A stretch of DNA of 64,000 bases from contig NZ_LMAK01000030.1 in NCBI RefSeq assembly GCF_001439665.1, positions 20,962-84,961 of the forward strand, given 5' to 3'. The position numbers were made by a program, and so were the translations under genes. Below the pieces are notes generated by a model. The model did no database searches. It saw only the letters and a program-made list of their open reading frames with translations, and was not told the DNA's origin. The DNA comes from Formosa algae. Lineage in GTDB: Bacteria > Bacteroidota > Bacteroidia > Flavobacteriales > Flavobacteriaceae. This document shows, piece after piece, positions 46,086-55,154 of the stretch. Each line of letters begins with the position of its first letter. Position 1 is the first letter of the stretch.

Positions 46086-47957
46086 ATGTTCGATAAAGTT
46101 TACGATGTCATTGTTGTTGGAGCAGGTCATGCAGGAAGTGAAGCTGCTGCATCGGCTGCAAATATGGGGAGTAGTACATTGTTAATTACAATGAATTTAC
46201 AAAACATTGCACAGATGTCTTGTAACCCTGCTATGGGTGGAATTGCAAAAGGACAAATTGTTCGAGAGATTGATGCTCTTGGAGGTTATAGTGGTATTGT
46301 TAGTGATACCTCTGCGATTCAATTTAAAATGCTAAATAAGTCTAAAGGACCTGCAATGTGGAGTCCACGAGTGCAAAGTGATCGTATGCGTTTTGCGGAA
46401 GATTGGAGGCTAATGTTGGAGCAAACACCCAACTTAGATTTTTATCAAGATATGGTTTCTGGTCTTATAATTGAAGATAATAAAATAGCTGGAGTTAAAA
46501 CCTCTTTAGGAATATCTGTTAGAGCTAAGTCTGTAGTCTTAACTAATGGAACTTTTTTAAATGGCTTAATTCATATTGGTGATAAGAATTTTGGTGGGGG
46601 TAGAGCCGGTGAAAGAGCTGCTACAGGAATTACAGAACAACTAGTAGATTTAGGTTTTCAATCTGGAAGAATGAAGACAGGAACACCTCCTCGTGTAGAT
46701 GGGCGTTCGTTAGATTATTCTAAAATGATTGAACAACCTGGAGATATTTCTCCAGAGAAATTCTCCTATTCTGATGTTACCAAACCTTTAACAAAACAAA
46801 GGTCTTGCCATATGACCTATACTAGTAATTTAGTTCATGATTTACTTCGTGAAGGTTTTGATCGTTCACCAATGTTTAATGGTCGAATTAAAAGTTTAGG
46901 TCCGCGTTATTGTCCTTCAATAGAAGATAAAATTAACCGTTTTGCAGATAAAGATCGTCATCAATTATTCATAGAACCTGAAGGATGGAATACTTGTGAG
47001 GTGTATGTAAATGGTTTTTCTACTTCACTTCCAGAAGATGTTCAGTTTAAAGCTTTACGTTCTGTAGTTGGTTTTGAAAATGTAAAATTTTTCAGACCTG
47101 GTTATGCGATCGAATACGATTATTTTCCGCCTACACAATTAAAACATACCTTAGAAACTAAGTTGGTTGATGGGTTGTATTTTGCTGGTCAAATTAACGG
47201 AACTACCGGATATGAAGAAGCCGCATCTCAAGGATTAATGGCTGGAATAAATGCGAGTCTTAAAGTTCAGGAACGTGACGAGTTTATTCTTAAACGTAAC
47301 GAAGCTTACATCGGTGTTTTAATAGATGATTTAATTACTAAAGGTACAGAAGAACCTTATAGAATGTTTACATCTCGTGCGGAGTATAGAACATTATTAC
47401 GACAAGATAATGCAGATTTTAGATTAACTCCAAAAGGATTTGAAATTGGTTTAGCTTCAGAAAAACGTTTAAGACGTATGGAAGAGAAACAAAATAAAGC
47501 TGTAGAATTTGTTCAGTTTTTTAAAGATCTTAGTGTAAAACCAGATGTGATTAATCCTATTTTGGAAGCTAAGGAATCTGCAGTTGTAAATCAGTCAGGT
47601 AAATTATTTAAAGTTTTTGCGCGTCCAAATATTGAAATGGATGATGTTCGTAAAATTGAAGAAGTAGAACATTATATTTCTGAACATAATTTAGATCGTG
47701 AAATTATTGAACAAACAGAAATTCAAGTGAAGTATGCTGGATATATTGAAAAGGAAAAAAACAATGCTGACAAATTAACAAGACTAGAGGATATTAAAAT
47801 TCCAGCTAATTACGATTATTCTCAAATCAAATCTATGAGTTTTGAAGCTAGAGAAAAATTGAAAAAGATTCAGCCAACAAGTATTTCTCAAGCCTCTAGA
47901 ATAAGTGGTGTTTCACCTAACGATATTTCTGTATTATTAGTTTATATGGGACGGTAA
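46086..47957 (+). CDS. mnmG: tRNA uridine-5-carboxymethylaminomethyl modification enzyme MnmG (GidA)
   Basis: FAD-dependent partner of MnmE that makes cmnm5U at the wobble position of tRNAs. The ATG at 46086 gives 623 residues, the family length; the longer frame from TTG 46038 would translate through the parS-like palindrome and is rejected. Seen: FAD motif VIVVGAGHAGSEAAAS, NPAMGGIAKGQIVREIDALGG, ATGITEQL with KTGTPPRVD (substrate region), FAGQINGTTGYEEAASQG and the C-terminal YAGYIEKEK helices with the GISPxDI-like SGVSPNDISVL. Third gene of the DUF4175-ybeY-mnmG unit, flanked by parS-like sites. Confidence 0.97.
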   Translation: MFDKVYDVIVVGAGHAGSEAAASAANMGSSTLLITMNLQNIAQMSCNPAMGGIAKGQIVREIDALGGYSGIVSDTSAIQFKMLNKSKGPAMWSPRVQSDRMRFAEDWRLMLEQTPNLDFYQDMVSGLIIEDNKIAGVKTSLGISVRAKSVVLTNGTFLNGLIHIGDKNFGGGRAGERAATGITEQLVDLGFQSGRMKTGTPPRVDGRSLDYSKMIEQPGDISPEKFSYSDVTKPLTKQRSCHMTYTSNLVHDLLREGFDRSPMFNGRIKSLGPRYCPSIEDKINRFADKDRHQLFIEPEGWNTCEVYVNGFSTSLPEDVQFKALRSVVGFENVKFFRPGYAIEYDYFPPTQLKHTLETKLVDGLYFAGQINGTTGYEEAASQGLMAGINASLKVQERDEFILKRNEAYIGVLIDDLITKGTEEPYRMFTSRAEYRTLLRQDNADFRLTPKGFEIGLASEKRLRRMEEKQNKAVEFVQFFKDLSVKPDVINPILEAKESAVVNQSGKLFKVFARPNIEMDDVRKIEEVEHYISEHNLDREIIEQTEIQVKYAGYIEKEKNNADKLTRLEDIKIPANYDYSQIKSMSFEAREKLKKIQPTSISQASRISGVSPNDISVLLVYMGR

Positions 47958-47963
47958 AATTTA

Positions 47964-47979
47964 TGTTCCACGTGGAACG
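47964..47979. promoter_or_regulatory. parS-like palindrome downstream of mnmG
   Basis: TGTTCCACGTGGAACG shares 15 of 16 bases with the site at 46039 and keeps the 14-bp palindromic core GTTCCACGTGGAAC. It begins 6 bp after the mnmG stop and is 1925 bp from its twin. Confidence 0.72.
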
Positions 47980-48067
47980 TTTGTCTTTTTTATCATTCAA
48001 AACAACAGATAATTAACTTTAACTTGAAAAATATTGAGGTATAACCTTAGTATTTAAATTATATTTC

Positions 48068-48925
48068 ATGAGTACCACATCACATAAAGTGTATTTAAAA
48101 TGCAAAGATTACTCTGTGTCTTCAGAGCTATTTGAATTAATACACAATACAGATCTTGATATCTTAGAAACAAGTCCTCAGCCAAAAGCAGATCAACTTG
48201 GTAAATATTATAAAAGTGAAGACTATATTTCGCATACAGATGCTAAACGAAATGTGTTTGAAAAAGTATATCATGCAGTAAAAGGTATTGCTTTAAAACG
48301 TAAGTTGAATTTAATTAATAGTTTCAATACTCCTGAAAAATCACTTTTAGATGTGGGGTGTGGGACAGGAGATTTTCTTCAAATAGCAAAATCGAATTCA
48401 TGGCAAGTTTGCGGGATTGAACCAGATTTAGATGCAAGAAAACTTGCAAAACATAAAGTAGGGGAGGTGGTTTACGATACAGTCAAAATTGATGAACTGA
48501 AAAATAATAGTTTTGATGTTATTACGCTATGGCATGTTTTAGAACATTTACCAAATCTAGATGTGCATTTAGCAAATTATAAAAGGCTTTTAAAAACAGA
48601 TGGAGTGTTGGTAATAGCTGTTCCTAATTTTAAGAGTTACGATGCGAGTTATTATAAATCGTTTTGGGCTGCATTTGATGTGCCTAGACATTTATGGCAT
48701 TTTTCTCAAATAGGAATTTCTAGATTGGTAGCTAAACATCAATTCCAAGTTGTAAAAACACTTCCAATGATTTTTGATGCTTTTTATGTGAGTTTGCTAT
48801 CTGAAAAATATAAAACAGGGAAAATGAATTTTCTCAAGGCTACAAAAGTGGGCTTACAGTCCAATATTAAGGCAAAACGGTCCGGAGAGTATTCTTCTTT
48901 AATTTATGTCATTAAAAACAAGTAA
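48068..48925 (+). CDS. Class I SAM-dependent methyltransferase
   Basis: 285 residues. The Rossmann motif I LLDVGCGTGDFLQIA (near residue 94-108) and ITLWHVLEHLPN (motif IV region) identify a methyltransferase of the Methyltransf_11/23 type. The N-terminal 60 residues contain CKDY and a QPKADQLGKYYKSEDYISH stretch seen in small-molecule or lipid methyltransferases near cell-surface genes. Substrate unknown. About 110 bp after mnmG on the same strand, with the parS-like site between. Confidence 0.87.
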   Translation: MSTTSHKVYLKCKDYSVSSELFELIHNTDLDILETSPQPKADQLGKYYKSEDYISHTDAKRNVFEKVYHAVKGIALKRKLNLINSFNTPEKSLLDVGCGTGDFLQIAKSNSWQVCGIEPDLDARKLAKHKVGEVVYDTVKIDELKNNSFDVITLWHVLEHLPNLDVHLANYKRLLKTDGVLVIAVPNFKSYDASYYKSFWAAFDVPRHLWHFSQIGISRLVAKHQFQVVKTLPMIFDAFYVSLLSEKYKTGKMNFLKATKVGLQSNIKAKRSGEYSSLIYVIKNK

Positions 48926-49123
48926 ATATTCATTTTAAAGCGATTTTAGAGTGTTTTGATGAGGTTAAGGTGAGTTACTATGTCTTTTTTTTAATAAACT
49001 CTTAGATGTTACTTAATAAGTTTATTTTTAATAGTTAAAAATTATACATAATTATATTTATATAATAATATTTTATAGTTAGTTAATAGCGTATTATTAG
49101 GTTAAATATCTACCTAACTTTTC

Positions 49124-49131
49124 TATTTTTG
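49124..49131 (+). promoter_or_regulatory. -7 box of the OmpH-like gene
   Basis: TATTTTTG matches TAnnTTTG, 25 bp before the ATG at 49157. Confidence 0.5.
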
Positions 49132-49156
49132 TTTCACAAAATAAATTTTAAGAACA

Positions 49157-49669
49157 ATGAAAAAAATATCTTTATTAGTAGTTACATTAATTACTATGGC
49201 TTCTTGTCAGCAAACACAAAAAATTGGATTTGTTGATAATTCTAAATTGATAAATGAATATCAAGAAAAAATAGATGTAGAGGCAAAATATAAAACAATG
49301 ATTGAGGCGTCTAATAAAACGACAGATAGTTTAGCTCAAGCATTTCAAGCAGAATATCAAGAATTCCAAGCGCAAGCTTCAAAAATGCCTCAAAATGAAG
49401 CGCAAGCTCGTTACCAACAATTAGGACAGAAGCAACAGATGTTGCAACAGCAAATTCAAATGGGTGAGCAACAAATTACAGTTGAAAGCCAAAAAGAAAT
49501 AGATTCATTAATTTCTAAAGTAAGAAAATTCGTAAAAAATTACGGAGAAAATAATGCTTACGATTATATTCTTGGAAGCAATGATGCTGGAAGTGTAATG
49601 TATGGGAAAGATGCAGACGATTTAACAGAAACTTTAGTTAAAGCATTAAACGATTCTTATAAGAAATAG
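49157..49669 (+). CDS. OmpH/Skp-like periplasmic lipoprotein
   Basis: 170 residues with a lipoprotein signal (LVVTLITMASCQQTQ, lipidated Cys near 17), then IGFVDNSKLINEYQE, the start pattern of OmpH/Skp chaperones, and a long Gln/Ala-rich coiled coil (about 40-125) with a short beta C-terminus. Skp proteins hold unfolded outer-membrane proteins; here lipid anchoring is an inferred variation. Own promoter and terminator; the next gene encodes an outer-membrane receptor. Confidence 0.85.
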   Translation: MKKISLLVVTLITMASCQQTQKIGFVDNSKLINEYQEKIDVEAKYKTMIEASNKTTDSLAQAFQAEYQEFQAQASKMPQNEAQARYQQLGQKQQMLQQQIQMGEQQITVESQKEIDSLISKVRKFVKNYGENNAYDYILGSNDAGSVMYGKDADDLTETLVKALNDSYKK

Positions 49670-49694
49670 TGTAATCACTACAGTTTATATATTG

Positions 49695-49729
49695 AAAGTC
49701 AAACATAAATTTTATGTTTGACTTTTTTT
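49695..49729 (+). terminator. Intrinsic terminator of the OmpH-like gene
   Basis: AAAGTCAAACAT pairs perfectly with ATGTTTGACTTT around an AAATTTT-type loop and is followed by a T run. Confidence 0.88.
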
Positions 49730-49881
49730 ATGTCTAACTATTACTAGACTTTGTTTATGGATTGTTAACCAAAGATTATGAATTAAATTTAAATCTCATA
49801 ATCTCAGCCTTTAAGGTTATATTTAACTGTGTAATACAAAAGAATTTCTGTTGTTTTGTATTTTAATTAAACTGTATTTAT

Positions 49882-52254
49882 ATGATGAAAACAACACTTA
49901 GTGTGTGCTTTTTGTTTCTTAGTATGCTTATGTATTCTCAAGAAAATTTTTCGGTAAGCGGAACCATAAAAGATTTTTCTAATGGAGAATCTATTTTTGG
50001 TGCATCTGTTTATCTAGAAAATACCAATAATGGAACTATTACAAATGCTTACGGTTTTTACTCGATTTCTGCACCAAAAGGCATTTATAATCTTGTGGTA
50101 TCTTATTTGGGTTATGTAACTATTACAAAAGAAATCCAGCTGACTAAAAATCAAAATGTATCCTTCGAGTTAGAAGAAGATACAACCACTTTAGATGAAG
50201 TGGTAATTATGGCTGAAGAATCTGAAAAAGCTAATATTCGAGATCCACAAATGAGTGTGTCGGTGATTAAGAGTGAAACCATAAAAAAAATACCTGCAGT
50301 TTTAGGGGAAGTAGATTTAGTCAAGTCTATTCAAATGCTACCAGGAGTTACAAATAACGGTGAAGGTTCTAACGGTTTTAATGTTAGAGGTGGAGCAACA
50401 GATCAGAATTTAGTGCTTTTAGATGAAGCAATAATTTATAACGAATCGCATTTGTTTGGATTTTTCTCTGTCTTTAATGCCGATGTGGTTAAAGATGTGA
50501 AACTCTACAAAGGAAATATCCCTTCTAATTACGGTGGTCGCGTATCGTCTGTGCTCGATATACGTCAGAAAGAAGGGAACAGTAAAGATTTTAATTTAAC
50601 GGGCGGAATTGGGCTAATTTCAAGCCGACTTGCCGCAGAAGGACCATTATTTAAAAGTAAAGGTTCATTTATAGTTGCCGGACGTTCGTCTTATGCGCAT
50701 TTATTTTTACAAGCAGCAGGACTAGATAACACTGCTTATTTTTACGATGTTAATGCAAAAGGAAACTATGAAATTAATCAAAATAACAAATTGTATTTAT
50801 CAGGATATTTTGGCCGCGACATTTTAAATTTTTCAGATTCTTTCGAAAACTCGTATGGAAATAGCACCTTAAATTTACGTTGGAATCATGTGTTTAGCGA
50901 TAAGTTATTTTCAAATTTGTCTGTAATTTATAGCATGTATAATTATGGTTTAACTTTAGATTTTATTGGTTTAGATTGGCAGTCTGATATTAAAAATTTC
51001 AATGTTAAATACGATTTAAAATACTACCTAAATAATAAAACAACAATCGATTTTGGAGTAAGCGGAATCAATTATAATTTCAATCCAGGAGAAGTTAGAC
51101 CAACAGATGAAGACTCTTCGATTAACGAAGATATTTTAGATGAAAAACGTGCTTTTGAAAGTGGTATTTATGCAAACGTGGAACATAAATTTACAGACCG
51201 TTTAAACCTTCAATTAGGCTTGCGTTTTAGTATGTTTAATCGTTTGGGCGGACAAACACTTGCGACTTATGAAAATGATCAGCCAGTAGTTTATAACGAG
51301 ACTTTTGGTATTTATGAAGAAGGTATCCAAAACGGAGAAATAGAATATGAAAAAGGGGAATCTATAAAAACCTTTTCTAATTTCGAACCGCGTCTAGGTT
51401 TAGCATATCAGTTAGACGAATCGTCTTCTGTAAAATTAGGATATTCAAGAATTGCACAATATTTACATTTACTATCTAATACAGCAAATGCAACACCTTT
51501 GGATGTGTGGGCACCAAGCGGAACATTTATAGAGCCGCAATTAGCTAATCAATATTCGGCTGGATATTTTAAAGAATTAGCTAACGGTTTATTTTCAATA
51601 GAAACCGAAGTGTATTATAAAACGGTAGATAATAGAATAGACTATATAGATGGTTCTAGTTTAATTGCTCAAAATAATATTGAAACTCAAATTCTATCTG
51701 GCGAATCTAGAGCTTATGGTTTAGAGCTTTTATTCAGAAAAAATAAAGGAAGATTTACAGGGTGGTTTGCATATACACTTTCCAAATCTGAACAAAGAAC
51801 ACCTGGTGGTTCTGCTGGCGGATTGGGAATAAATGATGGAGAATGGTATAATACTGCGTACGATAGAACTCACGATATTTCGGTTACAGGATCGTATGAA
51901 TTATCTGAAAAATGGAGTTTTAGTAGCAATTTTGTTTTTCAAACAGGTAGACCAACAACTTATCCGGTTGGGCAGTACGAGTATGAAGGATTGTCTATTC
52001 CTGTATATGATAGTCGTAATGCAAACAGATTACCATCTTACAATAGATTAGATGTTGGAGCAACATATACACCAAATAAAAAACCAAATGCACGATGGAA
52101 AGGCGAGTGGGTGTTTAGTATTTATAACCTATATAATCGGAAAAATGCGGCATCTATTTCTTTTGGTCAAAACCTAGAAACGGGAGTTAATGAAGCGACG
52201 CGAACTGCGATTTTCGGTATAGTACCATCAGTTGCTTATAATTTCAAATTTTAA
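49882..52254 (+). CDS. TonB-dependent receptor paired with a DUF4249 lipoprotein
   Basis: 790 residues: a signal peptide (about 1-19), carboxypeptidase-regulatory-like domain (about 23-105, with FSVSGTIKDFSNGESIFGA), plug (about 115-230, EVDLVKSIQMLPGV, NGFNVRGGATDQNLVLLDEAIIY and YKGNIPSNYGGRVSSVLDI) and a 22-strand-type barrel ending in PSVAYNFKF with a terminal Phe. Imports an unknown ligand across the outer membrane using TonB energy. Its stop overlaps the start of the DUF4249 gene, which encodes its likely surface or periplasmic partner. Confidence 0.93.
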   Translation: MMKTTLSVCFLFLSMLMYSQENFSVSGTIKDFSNGESIFGASVYLENTNNGTITNAYGFYSISAPKGIYNLVVSYLGYVTITKEIQLTKNQNVSFELEEDTTTLDEVVIMAEESEKANIRDPQMSVSVIKSETIKKIPAVLGEVDLVKSIQMLPGVTNNGEGSNGFNVRGGATDQNLVLLDEAIIYNESHLFGFFSVFNADVVKDVKLYKGNIPSNYGGRVSSVLDIRQKEGNSKDFNLTGGIGLISSRLAAEGPLFKSKGSFIVAGRSSYAHLFLQAAGLDNTAYFYDVNAKGNYEINQNNKLYLSGYFGRDILNFSDSFENSYGNSTLNLRWNHVFSDKLFSNLSVIYSMYNYGLTLDFIGLDWQSDIKNFNVKYDLKYYLNNKTTIDFGVSGINYNFNPGEVRPTDEDSSINEDILDEKRAFESGIYANVEHKFTDRLNLQLGLRFSMFNRLGGQTLATYENDQPVVYNETFGIYEEGIQNGEIEYEKGESIKTFSNFEPRLGLAYQLDESSSVKLGYSRIAQYLHLLSNTANATPLDVWAPSGTFIEPQLANQYSAGYFKELANGLFSIETEVYYKTVDNRIDYIDGSSLIAQNNIETQILSGESRAYGLELLFRKNKGRFTGWFAYTLSKSEQRTPGGSAGGLGINDGEWYNTAYDRTHDISVTGSYELSEKWSFSSNFVFQTGRPTTYPVGQYEYEGLSIPVYDSRNANRLPSYNRLDVGATYTPNKKPNARWKGEWVFSIYNLYNRKNAASISFGQNLETGVNEATRTAIFGIVPSVAYNFKF

Positions 52255-53114
52255 TGCTCATGAAAAATACAATATATATATATTTAGTCATTCTTATTAG
52301 TACGTTATCATCGTGTACAGATGTTATAGATGTAGAGGTGCCAACTGCAGATGCAAGACTCGTAATAGAAGCATCTTTAGATTGGGAAAAAGGTACTTCT
52401 GGACAGACTCAGACCATAAAATTAAGCACTACAACACCATATTTTGATACTGATGAAACTAATAGTGTTACAGGGGCAGAAGTAACTGTAACTCGCGATA
52501 AAGATGGTGCGGTTTATGTTTTTGAAGATCAGTTAAACGGGGAGTATACAACAGATGCTTTTGGAGCTATTTTAGAAGAAAGTTACACCTTAAAGGTTAT
52601 TTATAATAACGAAACATATACGGCAACAGAAACCTTATTACCAACAACAAGTATTACAAGCGTAACCCAATCTCGCGATGGCGGATTTTCTCAAGATGCA
52701 TTAGAGTTAAATGTGTATTTTAATGATCCTGCAGATGAAACAAATTTTTATATTTTAAGATATCACGAAGTCGGCGATTTATATCCTACTTTATCTAGTG
52801 TTTCAGATGAGTTTTTAAACGGAAATGAAATCCATTTGTTTTTTGAAAAAGATGGCGATGATGATGGCGATGAATTTGAACCTGGAGATATTGTAGATAT
52901 TAATTTATATAATGTTTCTGAGACATATTATAATTATATGGATATTCTAATTAGTCAATCTGGAAGTTCAGGAAATCCGTTTAGTCCTGCTCCTGTAGAA
53001 TTAAAAGGAAATTGTATAAATATAACAGATGCAGATAACTATCCGTATGGTTATTTTAGAGTGACGCAAACAGATAGTGAAACTTATACTTTTATTGAAG
53101 ACGAAGACGAGTAA
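52254..53114 (+). CDS. DUF4249 family lipoprotein
   Basis: 286 residues with a lipoprotein signal (LVILISTLSSCTDV, Cys near 21) and a mostly beta body of the DUF4249 family (EVPTADARLVIEASLDWEKG at the start; PFSPAPVELKGNCIN near the end). Such proteins are repeatedly encoded directly after TonB-dependent receptors and probably form a ligand-capturing lid or accessory, by analogy with SusD-type partners; that role is inferred. Translation overlaps the receptor stop (TAATG); MLMKN may start at either Met. Confidence 0.87.
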   Translation: MLMKNTIYIYLVILISTLSSCTDVIDVEVPTADARLVIEASLDWEKGTSGQTQTIKLSTTTPYFDTDETNSVTGAEVTVTRDKDGAVYVFEDQLNGEYTTDAFGAILEESYTLKVIYNNETYTATETLLPTTSITSVTQSRDGGFSQDALELNVYFNDPADETNFYILRYHEVGDLYPTLSSVSDEFLNGNEIHLFFEKDGDDDGDEFEPGDIVDINLYNVSETYYNYMDILISQSGSSGNPFSPAPVELKGNCINITDADNYPYGYFRVTQTDSETYTFIEDEDE

Positions 53115-53143
53115 ATTTTATAAAAAACACATTAAAACATTAG

Positions 53144-53188
53144 AGCATAAAATTTTGAAATCACCATTTAAAATTTTATGCTTTTTTT
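53144..53188 (+). terminator. Intrinsic terminator of the receptor/DUF4249 operon
   Basis: A perfect 13-bp stem AGCATAAAATTTT/AAAATTTTATGCT with a 13-nt loop and a T7 run. Confidence 0.85.
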
Positions 53189-53393
53189 GTGTCCTGTGTT
53201 CAAAATTGAAAAGGTTATAAAAGTTTGTATTACAATTAATTATGAGCTATATTATCCATATGTAATTATAAAATAACTCAGTTTTATAAACTACCAAAAA
53301 AATAAAATATCAATCTAAATTACCTTTACGTTTATTTTGAATATTTTGAAAAAATAAATAGTCTTTTTAAGCTGAAATAAATAATAAAAAGGC

Positions 53394-53789
53394 TTATTGA
53401 AATAGAAAAACGGCGAATACAGAAACGATAAAATATACGGTAATATTTCTGGCACCATCAAAATCTTTTGCAATACGTTGTCCTAATAAAAACACAAGTA
53501 AAATAACACAAGAAAAAACGGAACCAAGCAGTGAAAAATTACTATTTTTTTCTTCAATAATTTCAAAAATTCCAAGACTACAAAATAGTGTAGTTAGCAC
53601 TTCTAAAATTAAAATAACAATTAAAGTAAATGGAATTAATGGCGGTACAAACGTATGAGCAAAATGCGATTTTAAAAACAAAATATTTCCTTTCCAATCA
53701 CTCAATTTATCTATAACGCTCATTAAAAAAGTAATCACTAAAAAAATAAGAATAAGTAATTCTGCGCTATGGTTTAAAATAGTGTTCAT
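53394..53789 (-). CDS. DoxX family membrane protein
   Basis: 131 residues with about four membrane segments (ELLILIFLVITFLMSVIDKLSDW, PLIPFTLIVILILEVLTTLF, SLLGSVFSCVILLVFLLGQRIA and VYFIVSVFAVFLF). The pattern SVIDKLSDWKG and GQRIAKDFDGA fits the DoxX/DoxD-like family, whose biochemical role is mostly undefined. It starts 6 bp after the holB stop, so it is the second gene of that leftward operon. Confidence 0.75.
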   Translation of the reverse strand: MNTILNHSAELLILIFLVITFLMSVIDKLSDWKGNILFLKSHFAHTFVPPLIPFTLIVILILEVLTTLFCSLGIFEIIEEKNSNFSLLGSVFSCVILLVFLLGQRIAKDFDGARNITVYFIVSVFAVFLFQ

Positions 53790-53795
53790 AGCTGC

Positions 53796-54947
53796 TTAAT
53801 TTTGTTTTGCGTGAAGTAATCGTGTGAGTTTTATAGACAAGTCTGTTAGTACAATTTTAGAGTTTCCGTTTCTTTCAATATGGTAAATTGCATCTTGTAG
53901 TGCTTCATAGATTTCCATAATATTTCCGTTATGAATAAATGGAGCAAATTTTTCTAATTTAAAAGCTGTTTTGGGCTCTAAATAAACCAGTTCATTGGCA
54001 CCATAATTTAATAACATGGCTTGGCGGAAAAAATCCATACAAAAGAATAAAAATTGCTTTTGTGTTTCACGACCTGTTTTAGCAATTTCTTCACTCCAAT
54101 TTATAATATCATGTATCGCAGCTTTGTTTCCTTTGGCTTTAAAAGCACTTCGTACCCAAAGCACAAACCAATCTTCAAATTGAGTGTCTTCAGAATCATG
54201 ATAGACTAAATCACATGCTTTATTATAATTCCCATTAGATTGATGCGCAATTTTAGTTGCTACCGTTTCTTTTATTTCGTAAGCTTTAACTAAAGCTTCA
54301 ACAATTACCTCTTCTGCAAGTGCTGGAAAATGTAACACCTGGCAACGAGAACGAATTGTATTTATAATGTTTTGCTCCTCTTCTGCAATTAAAATAAAAA
54401 TGGTTTGGTTTGGTGGTTCTTCAATAAGCTTTAATAGTTTGTTAGAGGCCGCAGCATTCATTTTTTCGGCCATCCAAATAATCATTACTTTGTAACCACC
54501 TTCATAAGCTTTTAACGATAGTGCTTTCACTATATCTTGAGCTTCATCTACACCAATTTGTCCTTGTTTATTTTCTACACCCAACATTTTATACCAATCA
54601 AAAAGATTTCCGTAAGGTTGTTCTTTTAATAATTGTCGCCACTCGCTTAAAAAATGACTAGACACCGGGTGCGATTTAACACTTGGTGTTGTGGTAACAG
54701 GAAAAGCAAAATGTAAATCTGGATGCGAAATGTTATTAAATTTTAAGTTGCAAGATTCGTTTCCAGTATTGTTTTCTCCGTTAGTATTTTTACATAAAAT
54801 GTATTGTGCATAAGCAATGGCTAGCGGTAAAGTTCCAGAACCTTCGGGACCTACAAATAATTGTGCATGTGGTATACGACCATTGTCTACACTTTGTGTT
54901 AAATGGTTTTTAATATGCTCCTGACCTAAAATATCTTTAAATAACAT
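53796..54947 (-). CDS. holB: DNA polymerase III subunit delta'
   Basis: 383 residues. Clamp-loader subunit of the replication machinery; the AAA+ fold starts with DILGQEHIKNHLTQSVDNGRIPHAQLFVGPEGSG, and the Walker-B-like KVMIIWMAEKMNAAASNKLLKLIEEPP with the sensor region FILIAEEEQNIINTIRSRCQ matches the DnaX/HolB family. A delta' subunit often lacks a working ATP site; here the P-loop is altered to GPEGSG. Followed by the DoxX gene. Confidence 0.93.
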   Translation of the reverse strand: MLFKDILGQEHIKNHLTQSVDNGRIPHAQLFVGPEGSGTLPLAIAYAQYILCKNTNGENNTGNESCNLKFNNISHPDLHFAFPVTTTPSVKSHPVSSHFLSEWRQLLKEQPYGNLFDWYKMLGVENKQGQIGVDEAQDIVKALSLKAYEGGYKVMIIWMAEKMNAAASNKLLKLIEEPPNQTIFILIAEEEQNIINTIRSRCQVLHFPALAEEVIVEALVKAYEIKETVATKIAHQSNGNYNKACDLVYHDSEDTQFEDWFVLWVRSAFKAKGNKAAIHDIINWSEEIAKTGRETQKQFLFFCMDFFRQAMLLNYGANELVYLEPKTAFKLEKFAPFIHNGNIMEIYEALQDAIYHIERNGNSKIVLTDLSIKLTRLLHAKQN

Positions 54948-54951
54948 GTGG

Positions 54952-54959
54952 CAAAACTA
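54952..54959 (-). promoter_or_regulatory. -7 box almost touching the holB start codon
   Basis: TAGTTTTG on the - strand matches TAnnTTTG but ends only 4 bp before the ATG, so transcription would begin at or near the start codon. Weak call. Confidence 0.35.
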
Positions 54960-55073
54960 AATATTTTTTAATTAAGGCAGCAGATTTTAAATGTGATACT
55001 TTTTATAAAGAAATCACGATTTATCTATAATTTAAGTATTGTAATCTTAAATTTTTAAAAATCTTTTAAAATA

Positions 55074-55085
55074 GAAAACGTTTTC
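55074..55085. promoter_or_regulatory. Perfect 12-bp palindrome GAAAACGTTTTC upstream of pgk
   Basis: Perfectly self-complementary with a central CG, the form of LacI-family operators, 37 bp before the pgk -7 box. The binding protein is unknown. Confidence 0.4.
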
Positions 55086-55121
55086 GTAAAAAAACACGTT
55101 TTAAAGCTGTTTATTATTGTT

Positions 55122-55129
55122 TACATTTG
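55122..55129 (+). promoter_or_regulatory. -7 box of pgk
   Basis: TACATTTG matches TAnnTTTG, 25 bp before the ATG. Confidence 0.6.
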
Positions 55130-55154
55130 TAGAATAACATCAAAACTTTTTAGG

